64,000 nucleotides of DNA. Origin: Echinococcus granulosus. Lineage: Eukaryota; Platyhelminthes; Cestoda; Cyclophyllidea; Taeniidae. The stretch's first letter is position 1. Each line of letters starts with the position of its first letter. A program made the position numbers and the translations under genes. A model generated the notes under the pieces. It was not told the DNA's origin, made no database searches, and worked only from the letters and a program-made list of their open reading frames with translations. This document shows positions 1 through 13,799 of the stretch, piece after piece. The DNA lies in assembly GCF_000524195.1 (NCBI RefSeq), contig NW_020170395.1:246908-310907 (forward strand), read 5' to 3'.

Positions 1-3000
1 AACGAAATAAAGAAAATGAAATGTACTGCCATCGCCTTTTTCGGAGATTTCACAAATTGACAAAACATTAAACAGCGTGATTTTTATATTGCATGACAGC
101 GAAAAGGTCAAATGGAACAATTAATACTTTACAAAAATTATCAGAAGCTGATTCGGTTACAGCGTGAGGCAAGTCCTCCAACAAGTTAGCCGCTGTGCCA
201 GCTGTGACCGAGGCAGAATGCAACAGTATAAATCAAGTCTCCATCACACAAGCTCGGGGCCCATAAATAGCTGGGTGTTATTTCACATTCGACATTCAAT
301 ATACCTCCCTTTCGATCCAGTCAAAACCAAGCAAGTGGTCCAGTAACCTTCCTTAGTACGGCGATATTCGGTCCATTTCATAAGCTCTGCAATCGCTTAT
401 CATTACCTTGAAAGAACACCGCGCTTGACTAAAAAGTTATCATTAGTTTGATATATCATGGCGCCATGGTATTTTTAGGCCATGTCATCAGCTTATCAGC
501 GGTACCTGAGAGTACGCAAAGAATATTTCGCTTAAAAAACACATTTTTCCCTAAGGGATCACTTAATTGTTGATGCAGAGCGCCGATAGCGGCACATTAG
601 TACAGTTAAAACGTATGAGAAATCGCAGAACTTGCCACTTCACAAAAAATGAAAACAGGGAAGAATCTGATTTAAATAGATTAAAAGTAATCCAATCAGC
701 CCATTTAATACACATTTCCATAAATCTTAAGATAAAATATGCTTAATGTATTCGAGGTTAAAACTCTAAAGGTGACATTTTAGTATGATACAGACGTGTT
801 GCAAAAAACTGTTTTAAATAGCAGTGACCTTGCAGGCACCTGGGCATTTTGATTGCAGTGTGTTTTTAACGGTGCAGTATTTAATCTGATAAATCATGCA
901 TTAATTAATAGTATTCGTGATTTTTAGTGGACTACGATCAATAGGAAAATATTCGTAGGTTAGTACACTCAACCACCAGGTCCAAGTAGTTATAAGGTGT
1001 GCGAGATTTTTTCTGATAAGATTGCTCCATCTGCATAAAATAGAATATCTTAAGCAAATTCAGTACATTTCTCTGGTAATTCTGCAGTGCAAGAATTAGC
1101 TGCAAAGGCTTCATGACATCCAAGAGACCTTAAGTAAATCTTTGACTGGAAGTACCACTGATGTGATCAGCACTTTGTAACTGCAATCGAGTTTCGGATA
1201 CATGTACAGCAATTTAGCATTTGTCTGGGTGAACGTTACACCTCATGTGTTGTACTTCCACTTGTATATGACTTCCCATCCCTTTTGTACACTAATGGCA
1301 AACCATTTTTAAGTCGATATGTCCCATTACGACCTTAGTAGAGTCTCAGAAAGTTATGCATATTGTCCTGCATATTAAATTTAACGCGAGAATGGGTGTC
1401 TTCCAAACTAACTATCAAATTTTGGCCGGTTTGAGAGACCGAAAATATCTTTTTGTTGACAAATTGAGGAGGAGTTTTGGATAGGAAATAATATGTAGAT
1501 TTCAAAGTTTTCCAGCAAAAAAAATCTTTTTTATAGACGGCAGAATATTGCAATGTTTAGTTCATATTTCCCTAAAAATAATAATCCAGTCCAAACCCAA
1601 ATGAAGCGCGACTGCAAATCCTCGTTTTGCATCACATGTGTGTATAGCGATTCGGTAACTAACTAAAAAACAATCGCATTGGGTTGACCGAATTTGTTAT
1701 AACGTTTGCAGTCCTTAGCTGGGCTAAATAATGGTTTGGTCATGGGAGCCATTGACTTCAGACTGCTTTCCTAGTGGAAGAAATGAGTGAATAGCAAATG
1801 TCATACTTATCAATTCGTGATTACTTTACAAGACTATACTGTAATTTGAGATACGGAAGATGCTCTCTAGAAAAAAGCACCGCGTTAGTTTGGCAGCACA
1901 AGCCCCATATTCCCTTAATTATCGATTTGTTTGAGTAACTTTTACTTTAAATAATATAGTAGTAAAGTTATTACTGCCTCGCTGGAACGCAATATGAATG
2001 ACCAAAACGCCTTTCAATAAGGGGTGCTTTTAGTCAAATACGTTGTAAATGCACCAAAATCTGTTTTTTATTTAGTTAACAGTTCCCTTGTCTTTCCAAA
2101 TTTAGGGCCTTGTAGTTATTGTCTCGAATACTGACGAAAACTACCATTGAAGATTTCTACAAAATATTATCAATTTCATATTTGCAGTGGTAGCATAAGT
2201 AAATTTGGTACGTTACCTGTATGAAATCAGCCTCTTCAAAATACAATGATAGGTAAAGTGAGTTAGCTTTTAAAGACTCGTCACTGATTCCACAGACAAG
2301 CGTCGTCTGCTTCCGATTCCATTTAGAGGCGGTTAAAATGCAAACAGTCTTTGAGAGGGATAGCAAAACAATTCGTTTTATGGGCAAATATCCCCCGATT
2401 CGGAAATGTTTTTTTTTTTTTAATTCTATCAAAGTTTTATTAAAATATGAAAATGGGTCACTGATAAACGGTTGAAAAAGCAGTAATTCCCGTGGAAGTA
2501 TTTGACTCGTACTCATTTACTCACTCATTCATTTATTCATCCATTTATCACACTTCTCCATCCAGCTAATGGGGCTAGAACAAACATTTTTTTGCTCATG
2601 AATCATGGCTTTGCAAAACAGATGTCTCCCTCCCACCATTTTACATTTATTCTCCGTGACTTTTCTTGAAAATCTGAAGCTATCTAGAAATCACATTGTT
2701 GCGGTTTCGTTGCAAGTTTTATTTCATGGCATTTCATCCGTAGTTTGAATCCACATTAGCGAAAGCGAAAAGTGAGCATACCCAAATAACTTAAAACCGT
2801 GGATTTTTCGTTGACTGAATGCTCCGATTGTGCTCCATCGAAGGAAGGTGTCCACATAGACTCACAAGAAAATAACTTTTAAAATCGCTTTGACTTCCGG
2901 CTTCAGTTCAACAAGATGGTTAATGAAGAAATGATGCCAGGTAGCTCTTAAGGAACTGTTTGCTATTTTGGATAAAGATATTAATTCAAATCATCGTCTC

Positions 3001-3549
3001 AAGACCTTATACCGTTTTAGTTAATTGTTCCAAAGGGAAGTGAATGGTACACGGAATATGTCCACAGTGGAACATTAATCGGCCTCTGGCAATAGCACCT
3101 AAAATGAGTCGCAAATCAAAAGCTCCGAAGAATTCCGCATCACGATCTCCAGCTAATTCACAGAAGTGATTTCACCCTCTATAACGAATTCATCGCATCA
3201 TCTTCGCTCCATTTCCCCACTTGTCTGAAAATCAGTGGAATAATTGCCTCCACTGAACGGGGTGGAGGGAAGTGGGAAGGGGCAAATAAAGATACCACCA
3301 GAGATGATACTCCAAAGAGAAGGCCATTTAGATGTTATTTGGCTTTAGGACCCTTTTTTTCTCCTTAATCCCGTTACGGCATCAGTGTCGTGGCCTCTCC
3401 TTTGCGCATTCAGCCGACTTGTTTTACTGTGCGCTTATAATAAAACATCCATAAACTGGTATCCTTTGTCTCGTCTTCAAGGATAACTCGGGGCACTGTA
3501 TTGTATTTAAACAAAATTGGTAAATTCTCACATTTTATTACTTTTGAAC
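1..3549. other. No gene recognised
   Basis: AT-rich sequence with only short chance frames. It contains a T12 run near 2409-2420 and a degenerate CATT-rich patch at about 2510-2545. The longest frame (119 codons on the minus strand, 2157-2516) runs through the poly-T and looks random. Confidence 0.5.
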
Positions 3550-4624
3550 TAGTGACACCTCTTTGTGGAACCCTTAGTCATTCCTATAAATGAAAGAGTT
3601 CATGCCATTAGGGCAGAATATGCATTGCCGATGTACAGAATGGCTAAAGGGCAACTGACATAGCCCAGAGGTTATGTCGCCGAGCGGTATTACACTGAGT
3701 GTGCCCTTTAGTGCCCGTGTAACCAAAACGACAAACTGAACGAATTGTTAAAGTATTACACTTTTACCTCTCTTTTGAGCGTTGTTTCAGGCGCTTACCT
3801 TCGTCATTTGCCCGCGTCGGTCATCACAATGTAATCGGTGCTGTTGGAAAAGCATCCGCAAACCAACCGCGCCAGTCAACACTTCTACCAGCAACAGTGT
3901 TAAAGTTAAGTCATTATGCCACTGGTCTCTCTTATCAATTTTACGGGATCTGGGGTTTCATCCTGGTAGGTTTTGTGTTAGGGAAAGGAGGAATGTGCAA
4001 GCTGTTACGCATGTTCATCGGTAGTCGTAGGAACACTAGCCTAAAAGCAGTCTTGTTTAATAAGATACAGGATTTAAAAAGTTTCATGGGGACAGGAATT
4101 CGAGCTTATTTCCTCTTACCACTTTGTTCTCATTTCAGTACTACCCAGCCAAATCTATCTGGGCTCGATCCGGCTGACGAAGAGGTAAAGGAGGTATCGC
4201 ATGTTCATTCTCTTGACATCTTCAGATAGGTAATGTCAACAGCTCCATAACTAACTCTTCCAGATGGTTCACGCCAAGTGTCGCTACAGATGTTAATAGT
4301 ATTTCTGCAACGCCTGAGACTGGACCGATTGCCGAAGGGAGGCCTCATTTTCAATCCATTTGCTAGAGAGTTGTCCCAAATTCTCCTATCAGTAGCGTGT
4401 GCTCTTCTTCCGTTACGTTAGAGCTTAGCATTTAGTAGTGGGAATCATGGTGGTTGTCTTTAGGATCGGGTCCGCTTTCCACTGTCACTAATGCAGCGCT
4501 ACAAGAATTCTAGATGGGCTGAGGGAATATATGTATGACCTCCAGGGGGAAACGTAAAATGACCGCGCTCCCTAGTGCCCGCATTACCAAGACAAAAAGT
4601 TAAACAAACAGTTAAAGCATTACA
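3550..4624 (+). mobile_element. TRIM-like composite repeat, copy 1
   Basis: A terminal unit at 3550-3760 (ending AAGTATTACA) is followed by a core at about 3761-4491 and a second, shortened terminal unit at 4492-4624 (ending AGCATTACA). Both terminal units share ACCAAAACGA-like and AAACAAACAGTTAAAG-like blocks. The core matches the copy at 23.6-24.2 kb inverted, including AGATGGTTCACG and GAGCGTTGTT/GAGCGTCGTC. No protein domain is seen in the core. Confidence 0.62.
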
Positions 4625-6490
4625 CACGTATTTGGACCTTGTAGAATTTTGGCGTGTTCTCATGGGTTGTGGAACAGTCTGTGTATTAAATGCACAACGG
4701 TTAATTGCGCAACAGACATTTGTAAAGGTTCGGATTTACACGCTTACTGGCAATCCTCGGTGGTGATTACTTTAGGATATAAAACGACTAACCTCACTCC
4801 TTACAGAAGCTAAGTTTGGTAGTACTCAAACCAATTAGAGGGTGTTCACATCGGGGAGGAAATTCGGGCTGAAAAAAAAAACTTTACAATCTTTTGTATG
4901 GCGGTTAGACAAGTCCGAAATTTTTTCAACAAAATTAACAAATCATTTGTTGCTGACCACGAGGCATGCAAAACAGGTCAAGTTCGAGGTTCGCTTCTTA
5001 ACAGACGGTAGGAACTGGCTAATAAAGCATTTATTTCACAAACTGCTCGTAAAAAAATTTGTAAAGGACTTTTTAAATTCAAAGTCCTACTAATTTAGAT
5101 GGTATCACTACAATGTAATTGCTAAAATCATGCTCTCGATGTGGTGGTGGGGTTTTGATTACATTTGTGCTTGCATTTTTTGAGTTCTATAAACAAATCT
5201 CCAAATGAAATCGAAAAACTTCCGGATGAAATGGCAAGGTGAGAGCTTAAGAGCATAAGTAGTGTAAATGAGGAAGCAGAAAGTTGCGAATGTGTAAAAT
5301 TGAAAAGGAGATAGTTGACAAGTTAAACGAAACTGAACGCAATCCTTTCGGTCATTAGGGAAACTAAAAAGTTGGAAAATGAATTACTTTGCAAACATTC
5401 TAACACTTTGACCACTTTTCCGTCTGGAATCATTCCTAAAAGCGACTTAAATAGCACCAGTATGAGAGAAGGTTACTATCAGCCGTCATCAGGGTCGAAC
5501 GGTCATCGGTGTGGGAGAGGGACAATGGCAGTAAGACGGTGACCGAACTCGACGTGGTTTGAGCATCTCACGCAGTCATAGACATTATAAGCACCTACCA
5601 TTATTCCATACTTCAGTAAAATATTCCAAAAGGTAAAGATTCTTGTTGTTGCGCCATTTATTGAAGAGCCATTTAACGGTGCACTAAACACGTGCAGTTT
5701 TTCCTTCAAGGATCACTATAGGGGCGCATCGTTGTCTTCTTATCATTACATTAAAGTTAATTGTACAAAAAGAAGAAAAATTTAAATCCACCTTTTCACT
5801 CCATCTGCAATTTCCTAACTTTACGCAAAAAATAGTACGAGTAACTCGATAAGGGATTAGATCCAATTCTAGTGGAAGGATACAGAAACTTCCTGCAACA
5901 TTTGTTGTGTGGCATGTAGCGGGAGAACGAACCGCGTAGAAGTAGTTCAAAAGTTGGACTCGGGTGTTAAAAGTCACTCAAAGTTAGATGAGTCACCTTT
6001 GTGAGGACCTCCTACCTTTGACGGTCACGAATTCTGCGTCCCAATAGCTAAACCAATTCGACAAGGGAACTTTCAGTAGCGTTCGGGCTGAGTAATGGAA
6101 CAACTCAATTGAAACCACATCAGCAGGAAAAGTCGCGATTGCTAGGCCAATAAGAAAGCCCAACCTGCGTTGACAAGCAACATCCGACTTCGAATATTGT
6201 CACTTTGTCCAACTATCTGATAAAAAATGCGCTATTTTTAGCCGCTTGGCTGACTCACCGACATGCCGAATGACAGACTTGTGATGGTAAAAGCCTGTCT
6301 AGGACTCATACTCCAACGTCAAGCAAAACAGCGTGCATTTTAGTGTAGGGGAATGCAAACACGACTGTTTAATTGCTGAGGCCCAGTCAGTAACTTCTAT
6401 TGAGACCTACTTACTTAATACAACTCAAATGTGTGGTAAGAAAACTCCTGTTTTTCCCTCTCCTCCTCCTTCTCCTCTCTTTTGGAAACA

Positions 6491-6530
6491 ACCTCTACTG
6501 GTGACCTAGCCCAGTGGCTAGTCCAGCATT
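6491..6530 (-). repeat. Short fragment like the terminal-unit core
   Basis: Contains CTACTGGTGACCTAGCCCAG and GTGGCTAGTCCAGCA, similar to the middle of the terminal unit read on its other strand (CTACTGGCATGGCCCAGTGG at the copy near 23.5 kb). It follows a CT-rich tract at about 6455-6481. Confidence 0.3.
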
Positions 6531-9500
6531 CTTAGTCGACAACAAGGGATCCCATAGCGCCTACCGTGAAACCTCGCCTAGAGCAAACTTAAACTTTCGC
6601 GTGGGACAGCGAAAAAGGTAGTTCCTCATGTTGTCCACGCCTTTGTCCTCGGCCTCAGCATTTCTTTTTGGCATACGCATTTGACAATCACATATAAGGT
6701 AGAAAAACAATGTGTTTTGAACTAGAAATAGAATTTGCAGGCATTAGCCCGCTTGTGAGGAGTTGCAGAAAAAAAAGGCGCTTTAAAAGAACATCTTCAG
6801 TTTTTCATTTCCACACAAATATATTTAGCTACTTGAGAGGTTTAGCACATAATGGGCCTCAAATAATGTGTCACTCAAAAAGTAATATGGCCTCTCTATC
6901 GAACAATAACATAAGAAGATGAGTCCTTTTATGGAACTATCATTAGTAGTCGGATTGGGCAAATTACTTGAGATCTGGTGGCAAGAATAATTTTTGATTC
7001 TCTTTGATCATTTGGTACGTTTCATTGGCCGATTAAGTTGGACTTATGCAGATGAACAGTCCATTGGGTGGAAGGTACAACATTTTGGGGATCATTCCTT
7101 AAAGCCTTTAATTTACCAATCCAGTTTTTAAGTGGGTAGGTCAAATTTATGGAAGGTCTCTGTTAGTCGTGTGTGCAGTGATTTGGTATCAACATTTATT
7201 TGCTATTAACTGGGTGGGCCCTTCCTTTCCCGAGGTGTGTACTTCCAGCTTGCCTGTAGCCTCCCCACCTTTCTGACCTGATTAATAAACCTTCCGGCAT
7301 ATTGGCACGGCTTACGAAGAGTTCAGAATCGACTGACAAACCTCGAAAAGTTCATTTAGTAGAATAACATCGCAATTCCTCGAATCCCGATGAAGCCAAA
7401 AAGGCAAGTAATGCCTGTTTTGTGGATCATCCTATTATCCATTTAACAACCCACCTGCGAAAAAATTAGTTCTTCCGTTTTCGCTAGAAAATTCTTCCCT
7501 TACTATGTACTCTTATAGCTCAATTTTAGTGCTTAAAAACTTGCCTTTACTTAAACGCTTTTTCCTTGCCTAAAAAAAGATGACAGTGCTCAAACAGTTC
7601 CAAGTGTCACTAATTATGTAACCAACATTTTAGGCTCAAAATCCAGCGAATTAAAACAACACCAGGACAAGATGACCCCTAAAACCATGCTGCTGAAATA
7701 GTAATGAACGATGGTTAATTCCAGTAGCTGCTAAGTCTACTCTCAGTAGTTTTCTTTGCACAGCATCCGTGCTCTATCTGAACAAGCTGATTAAAAAATA
7801 TCAAAGGATCCCAACTCCAGCTGTTGCATAAGCTCTTAGAAGTGAAAAACCCTGAATTGCTCGTCAAAATTGTGCAAAAATATAAATAGACGATCAAAGA
7901 TGACACTTTTGCCGCAGCAAAAACGTAGAACTCTTAATACATCTGTAAATATCTTACCCCTAACAAATTCGTGGGTTTTTCGTGCTCAAATATGTTTACA
8001 GTGATGATTGATCACTTCAGGAAACGGACAGTGAAGCCTTGAGTGATCCGTATCAAAATAACGGTAGCTGGTGCGTTCGTCGGGCCAATTTTATGGCTGG
8101 TTAAAGGTCCAGGGAATGGAAACCACTTCAAATCATAAATCTGGTCAAATTGGGAGAAGCAAAAAGGGTCGAAAACTCTAGAATTTTAGCCTTTAGTGCA
8201 TGGAAACCACCGTCTTCTCCCATTATTAGTAGTCACAATTCTCTGTGAAGCCATTAAATCACTGTAAACTTGTTTTGTTACGGATTGTTTCCTTTCCTCA
8301 ACTCCTACCTGCTTCAAACATTGAACTGAGAAACACGGTATTTGAAAAGTTCTACGTTCTATGGTGTAATTTATGAAAGACATCTTCTTAAACCTTTATT
8401 CATTAGGACTCCGCGACCTCTTAATAGATACAAAGAGGTCATTATTCTTCACCCGCTAGGCACCCGGGTTGCTTTTCGGACGATGACTTCGGACCAGCAA
8501 CGACAAGCCTCCATTTGAAGGGAAAATTGTGACAGTCAATGGGTTAACTCGGCTAAATACACTATCATTGATAAATAATTCAGATAAATAGTCCTCTCAT
8601 GAATATGTAAAGGAAAGTAAGACTTTTTGTCCATCGTGGTCACTTGATAGAGTAAGGCCCAAACCCAAACTCAAGGTAAGGTTACGTTTGTTTGGGCACC
8701 AAGAATATTTACTAAAAGAAAGATGAACTATAAAAAATGCTTTTATTATCATTTCAACAATGTACTCCATGCTATGACTTTAAACCTTTCTGTTTTCTAA
8801 ATTGTGAGAATATTTGATACACTTATGACCAGATAAAATATGGGTGTCACATATACGTGACGCGCCTGCTGGACTCTTTCTTATGTAAAGGAAAAGCTTC
8901 AAGATTTCCTCTTCTTACATATTTTTGAGGCACCAAAAAGATTTGTTCCTTAAAGAACTCCTTTAGGAGAAGAACTAGTTTTGTAAAATTATGTAAATTA
9001 ACGGAACTCTTCCTTTTTTTTCTGTTTGTCCAATTGGCACGGAGATATAATTCTAAGGGGATTAGTTAATGCGGAGATTAGCAAAAAAGACTGTAGAGGA
9101 CCGAAGAACCGACTAATAAAGGATTTATCTCTTTCTGACCATTCTACAGGGAGATCACATGTGTGTTGCCTTATCTGTCTCGTTCAATTTTCTAAGATAT
9201 TTATCTCGTAATTACAGTAAAACAACCTCATTTTAAAGCTAAGTAGGTGGCTTTGAGCAAAGACTCCCACGAGATCGCTGCAGTGTATGTGGGTGGTATA
9301 GTATCTGTGATTAAGGGGAAAGCACTTCGTGTCCATCAGGCAAATTAGACTTTTCCGCCCTCAGACCTTTGAACTTCTCACAACTGTTGAGTTAAAGTGG
9401 AATGGGGGCTTAAAGATGCCACAAAGCGATCTATTTAGCTCTTTTTGCTTAATTTTCCCGTCAAATAAGCAAGCATCTACAATTCCCAGGCTTTGCTTAG

Positions 9501-11356
9501 TTGTTGATAGACGGTTTAATACAAGCAGAGGCACCCTTTAATGCGTGTAAATGAAGAACCGCGAAGAAAGCATTACAAGCACGTAATTAAGCTGCCATTT
9601 ATATGAAGAAGGGTGAGACTACGCGGATAAAGCACGCGAAATGCTCTGAAGCTACCCAAACCACCGAAATGAAAGGCCTAGAGACTTCACAGCGTTGTTG
9701 GTAGGGATACTAACTATGTGGGGAGAGCAAGGGGCCTTACAATGTGAAATGCAGCTTTCTAGACAATTGATAGGGTACTTTCAGAAGCACATCAGCTCAT
9801 TTATACATCAACTGTTCAAATGAACTATTGCATCAAGAAATCAAACCTTTCCACTTATATTCGAGTGGGGTTCAAAAACCTATACTAGAAAGACATCAAA
9901 GGGAAAGCGGCACCAAATACTGACCAGTCAGATATTAAATAGACTTCTGAGTAAAATCGCTACTATTCCAATGTCATGATTGAGTTGTAAAAATGAAAAG
10001 TACTTGACGCAAGCTATGAACCATTTGCCACCACCTGCCAAACAAATAAAGATGGCTGAGGTTCTTCTCAATTCCACTGAGTCTAAGTAGTGATTATTGG
10101 TGTGCCTTGATAACGCAAAGGTACCTAAGGAGTTCATTTTCAAAACATTGCCATGCTGCCAACCTGCCTTTATAAACAAGGTTCCTGTTTCTCTGCTACG
10201 GAACCTTTCTGATGTTTTCAGCCTCTAATCCTAATAATCAGAATGATTGACATTTTCAGGAAACCTGGAGATCACTAAAATTAGTGAACGCTAAAACGGG
10301 AATTCATTTTAAGCTAAAAGAGGGGGGATGTGTCAGGTGAGATGAATGAAGGAGCATCTCAAACCATGCCTACCAGCGAAACGTATAAGGGTAAAAAGTG
10401 TGATCGAGTGCATCGTAGGTGTTTCAGCTTGACAGTAAAGGCGCAAACTGATGCTTTTGCCCCTCGCTTTCACTTAGTTGGTTGGCAACGATAAAAATGG
10501 AGGAATTAGAACACAGATATCTGTTACATAAAATAAGTCCCACTCCCTGAGGATAAACGTGGGACAGGAGAGCCTTTCGAGAAAGAGGGTAAAATTATTA
10601 GAAATAGAAGTAGTTACCAGACCAATTAGAATAACATATATTATTGAAATTTTGAGTAATTTGGGGGCAAACATGAAGGCCTTCGAGGGGGAAAATTCAC
10701 GTACTTGGATGAGAAGCTCACTTCCCTTAAAACAAGAAGGTCACTTCCTTCCAGGCGGGCATGGATCTGCGGAAAAGAAGGAGTGTAATAAAATAAAGAA
10801 TAAGCTAGCATGATGAACAATAAAAATACTGCCATTGTGGATCATAAATATAAGTAATGCTATTATTAGACTGCATCTTGTGCACTTTTAAGAAGTACCA
10901 GTGGTAAATGGAAGGAAACAATTATCAAGCTCAGAGGGAGAGAGCTTGTTTCGCACACTATATTCATTAATGCTTTAAGCAGAATTGTCCTTTGAAGGGA
11001 AAGGGATCTTTCTGAAAGAGAGGATGTTGTGATTACCGGTGCAAAAATTTTGTTGAAGAATAACTGATGATACATTGAGCAGTCAGAGGGTGCTCGTGAT
11101 CAAGGAAGAGAAGAAAACGCCGAGCATGACCAGATAAAAAAATTATCGTAATTTCTGATGTTCGCAAAATTAAGCCTTTAAGATGTAGCCAACTCTAGCT
11201 CTCAGTCTGAAATCTCACTACTTCTGAAGTAGTGACTAAGACAACACTTAAAAAAGATGGGGCCTATGAAACAGACTTCACGAGATTCACCACCGCCTCG
11301 GCCGAATGTACATTCACTATGCCTGTAGTCTTCCCGTTCATCTCGACGATTCGCAG

Positions 11357-11423
11357 TGTTACATTTGAAGCAGGAATTGTTGACCCACGGAATGGTCAGA
11401 AGGTGTCTGCAATGATGATTGAG
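11357..11423 (+). other. Exon-like segment, faint plectin-repeat look
   Basis: A 67-base stretch between acceptor GATTCGCAG and donor GTAAGA, open as VTFEAGIVDPRNGQKVSAMM and two more residues. The AGIVDPRNGQKVS part resembles the plakin/plectin-repeat turn (GLVDPxTGxxVS). No neighbouring exon in matching phase was found, so this is weak. Confidence 0.22.
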
Positions 11424-11773
11424 GTAAGAACTTAAATAAAGTAAAAATCCTTTTTACCAAAAAGCACTCACCAATCTACAAATTAGGCCAAGCTATTGAG
11501 AAGGTAAGGCTGACAAAACAGTCGAGTAGAATTGATGCCGCTTGATCTGCTCAAAAATAAAATTTATAGACTATACTCATTACTTTTGATCGTCCCAGCA
11601 TTCTGCTCTTATGAGATAAAAAATCTGTTGAGGCATGCAGACAAGATGCCTCGGATTTGGAACAACGGAGGAGACTTAGTAAATAAGTAATGGGTGAGAT
11701 AGAGGGAGAGTGCCAGGGCGCGAGATAGTGAGGGTATGTCGTGAGTCGCACAAGTTACCCATTAAATATGCAG

Positions 11774-11850
11774 GCGAAGTGGTGGTTTGGGAGAGGATGC
11801 AGCGCCATCTGCACAGCGTCCCGTCAGGCTTGCATTTACAGCTCCAGCAG
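11774..11850 (+). other. Exon-like segment, product unknown
   Basis: A 77-base stretch between TATGCAG and donor GTACGT, open as EVVVWERMQRHLHSVPSGLH and onward. Its best frame is out of phase with the segment at 11357-11423, so the two do not form an obvious pair. Confidence 0.18.
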
Positions 11851-13799
11851 GTACGTGTACGATCATTTTCCCCTACCAAATTGAAAACAGGGTGGGATTC
11901 AAAAAGACATAACACGAGGTTTTATTCTTTATTCTTGTATCCCCAACGACCTTTTTAAATAAGGGATCTTCATTCAATTAAGGTGATTTTTAGAGAAAAA
12001 CTTACTGCTATGATACGGAATGAGCAAGGGAGATGCAATGCATCTTTTGATTACCTAATCCAGGAGAACCTCTTAGAGCGCCTTGAGTGGGCAAACGTCC
12101 TCCTGTGCTAGAACACATTGATACATTAGGGGACATTTACTGCTATCACCTCTAAACAGTAGCTTTACTTCGGTACATTTAAGACGATTTCGGTAAGTGC
12201 CTCCATTATTAAAAGAAGCAATTGCGGCTCTCCCTGCCAGAATCTTCCAAGGACATCTTAATTCCCCCAATCCTGACTTAAGACCCTCTCAAATAGTACT
12301 TCCTTCTTTGTTCAGAGCTGACACAATTCATACCATTTCACAAGCAAGATATTTGACTGCATCCCCAGTTGCCTTGTCTACGTCGTGATCTATAGAAACC
12401 GTAGAGCTGCCCACAGCTCCTGCGGATCGCATTTCATTAGGTACACAAATAGGGGTGCGCTGTACCCGATCCCTCAACTTCAGAACTCCTACTCTGCGAC
12501 TGTTTCCACCGGCGCTCGTATCCACTAAGTCGTTTTAAGCGTGACTTACCTGTAAGTCCACCGAATAAAATGTTCAAAGCCTTATTTTTGACAATAGAGG
12601 AACTATAAAAAACCCAAATAAAATATCTTGAATAAAGTCCTCATTATTATTACGGTGTCACGCAACATTCCTCAATCAGTAACGCCTGAGTCGTACCTTC
12701 AGACACTGTAAGGTGGGTGTTCCGGGATGACACTTTACAATCAGGAGGCCAAAAGATTTCCGACACACCTCTACTTAAGCATCCATCACAAAGCATAAGA
12801 GATAAATAAGGTTTTAAGTGTAAAGAAGGATTGGTGGGCTGTTAAAAGGGTTGGGATGAACTGATTATCACATCAACAACCTCCACGGTTTCAATCTCCA
12901 ACAGCTTTCCAACAAATCCCACATCTTGTCATGTCTTCAGAGAGGATTCAAACGCTGCAGTCGTCAAAATCAGTTTACCACAAGCAGTAATTACCTCTAG
13001 AGGTAGTCGCTTTTAAAGTATTTATTTCAGGTGTCAAGAATGCTGACAAACCCTGAGAGTTTCCTTTTTACTGTTAGTTTTAACTTTTCCTCCAGTAATA
13101 TCTATGTAGTAAAGCTAAGTTCAAGTAAAACGAAATCATGGTTGAAAAACTTCTAGTTCGTGAAGGTAGTTAGGCCTTCTATAAATAGAAAAGATGAAAA
13201 AAATTCATTTCAAGGTGGAAGAACTATTAGGGGCTGTGGGGACATAATTTATGAAGAACAAGCAGCAGGCTTGCACGATTTATTTCTCTGCGGTTCTGGA
13301 GACAGGGGCAATTGGACAAAGAGAGAAGAATAATTAGAAGGGGAAAAGTGGGCAGTGTCAGAGTATTGATGTGACAAGAATGCAGAGAGGAGGGGGACGA
13401 GAGGGGGAGGCTTACTTGTTTGCCCACTGCATGAGATAGTCCCTTCAATGTTTACCTTAGGGATGTGCTGCCACTCAAAGGACAATTATGCTTGTATTCA
13501 CCACCCGTGTATACTTGAAGCAGGTTTGTTGAAGTAGAGAGGGACTAGGTTTTACTTTTTCAATCTCCTTTAAAAGGTGTGGAAGAAGTTAAAGCGCAGT
13601 GGCACGAGTGAGGAGCTGTCGCGGAGTTCAAGCATTGACAAACGACAGGGAGAGGATTGGTAAAAGTCCTTCATTAGTAATTCTCCACAGCTCAGCAGTT
13701 TTATAAAAAGTATCTTCCATGACGAAATATCTTAGGAAAAATTATTCCTATGTACACAGTGCCAGTCATCGAAGCTTCATACAACTGTAAAGATACTTG

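Larger units (their letters stand above)
4625..13799. other. No gene recognised, scattered decayed repeats
   Basis: AT-rich, with a CT-rich tract at about 6455-6481, the short repeat fragment at 6491-6530 and the two weak exon-like segments at 11.36-11.85 kb. A GC-richer patch at 12350-12540 is open on both strands and has no recognisable product. Confidence 0.45.

Noticed and set aside
2157..2516. 119-codon minus-strand frame
   Set aside because: Runs through a poly-T tract, shows no motif and has background base composition.
3103..3168. ATG frame of 21 codons (MSRKSKAPKNSASRSPANSQ...)
   Set aside because: Too short, no donor, no homologue that I recognise.
6500..6570. tRNA gene suggested by a box A-like string
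   Set aside because: No box B, no cloverleaf; explained better as a fragment of the repeat unit.
12328..12560. GC-richer patch open on both strands with a GTAAGT near 12547
   Set aside because: No frame reads as a known protein and the splice-like site has no matching exon; possibly an old repeat.
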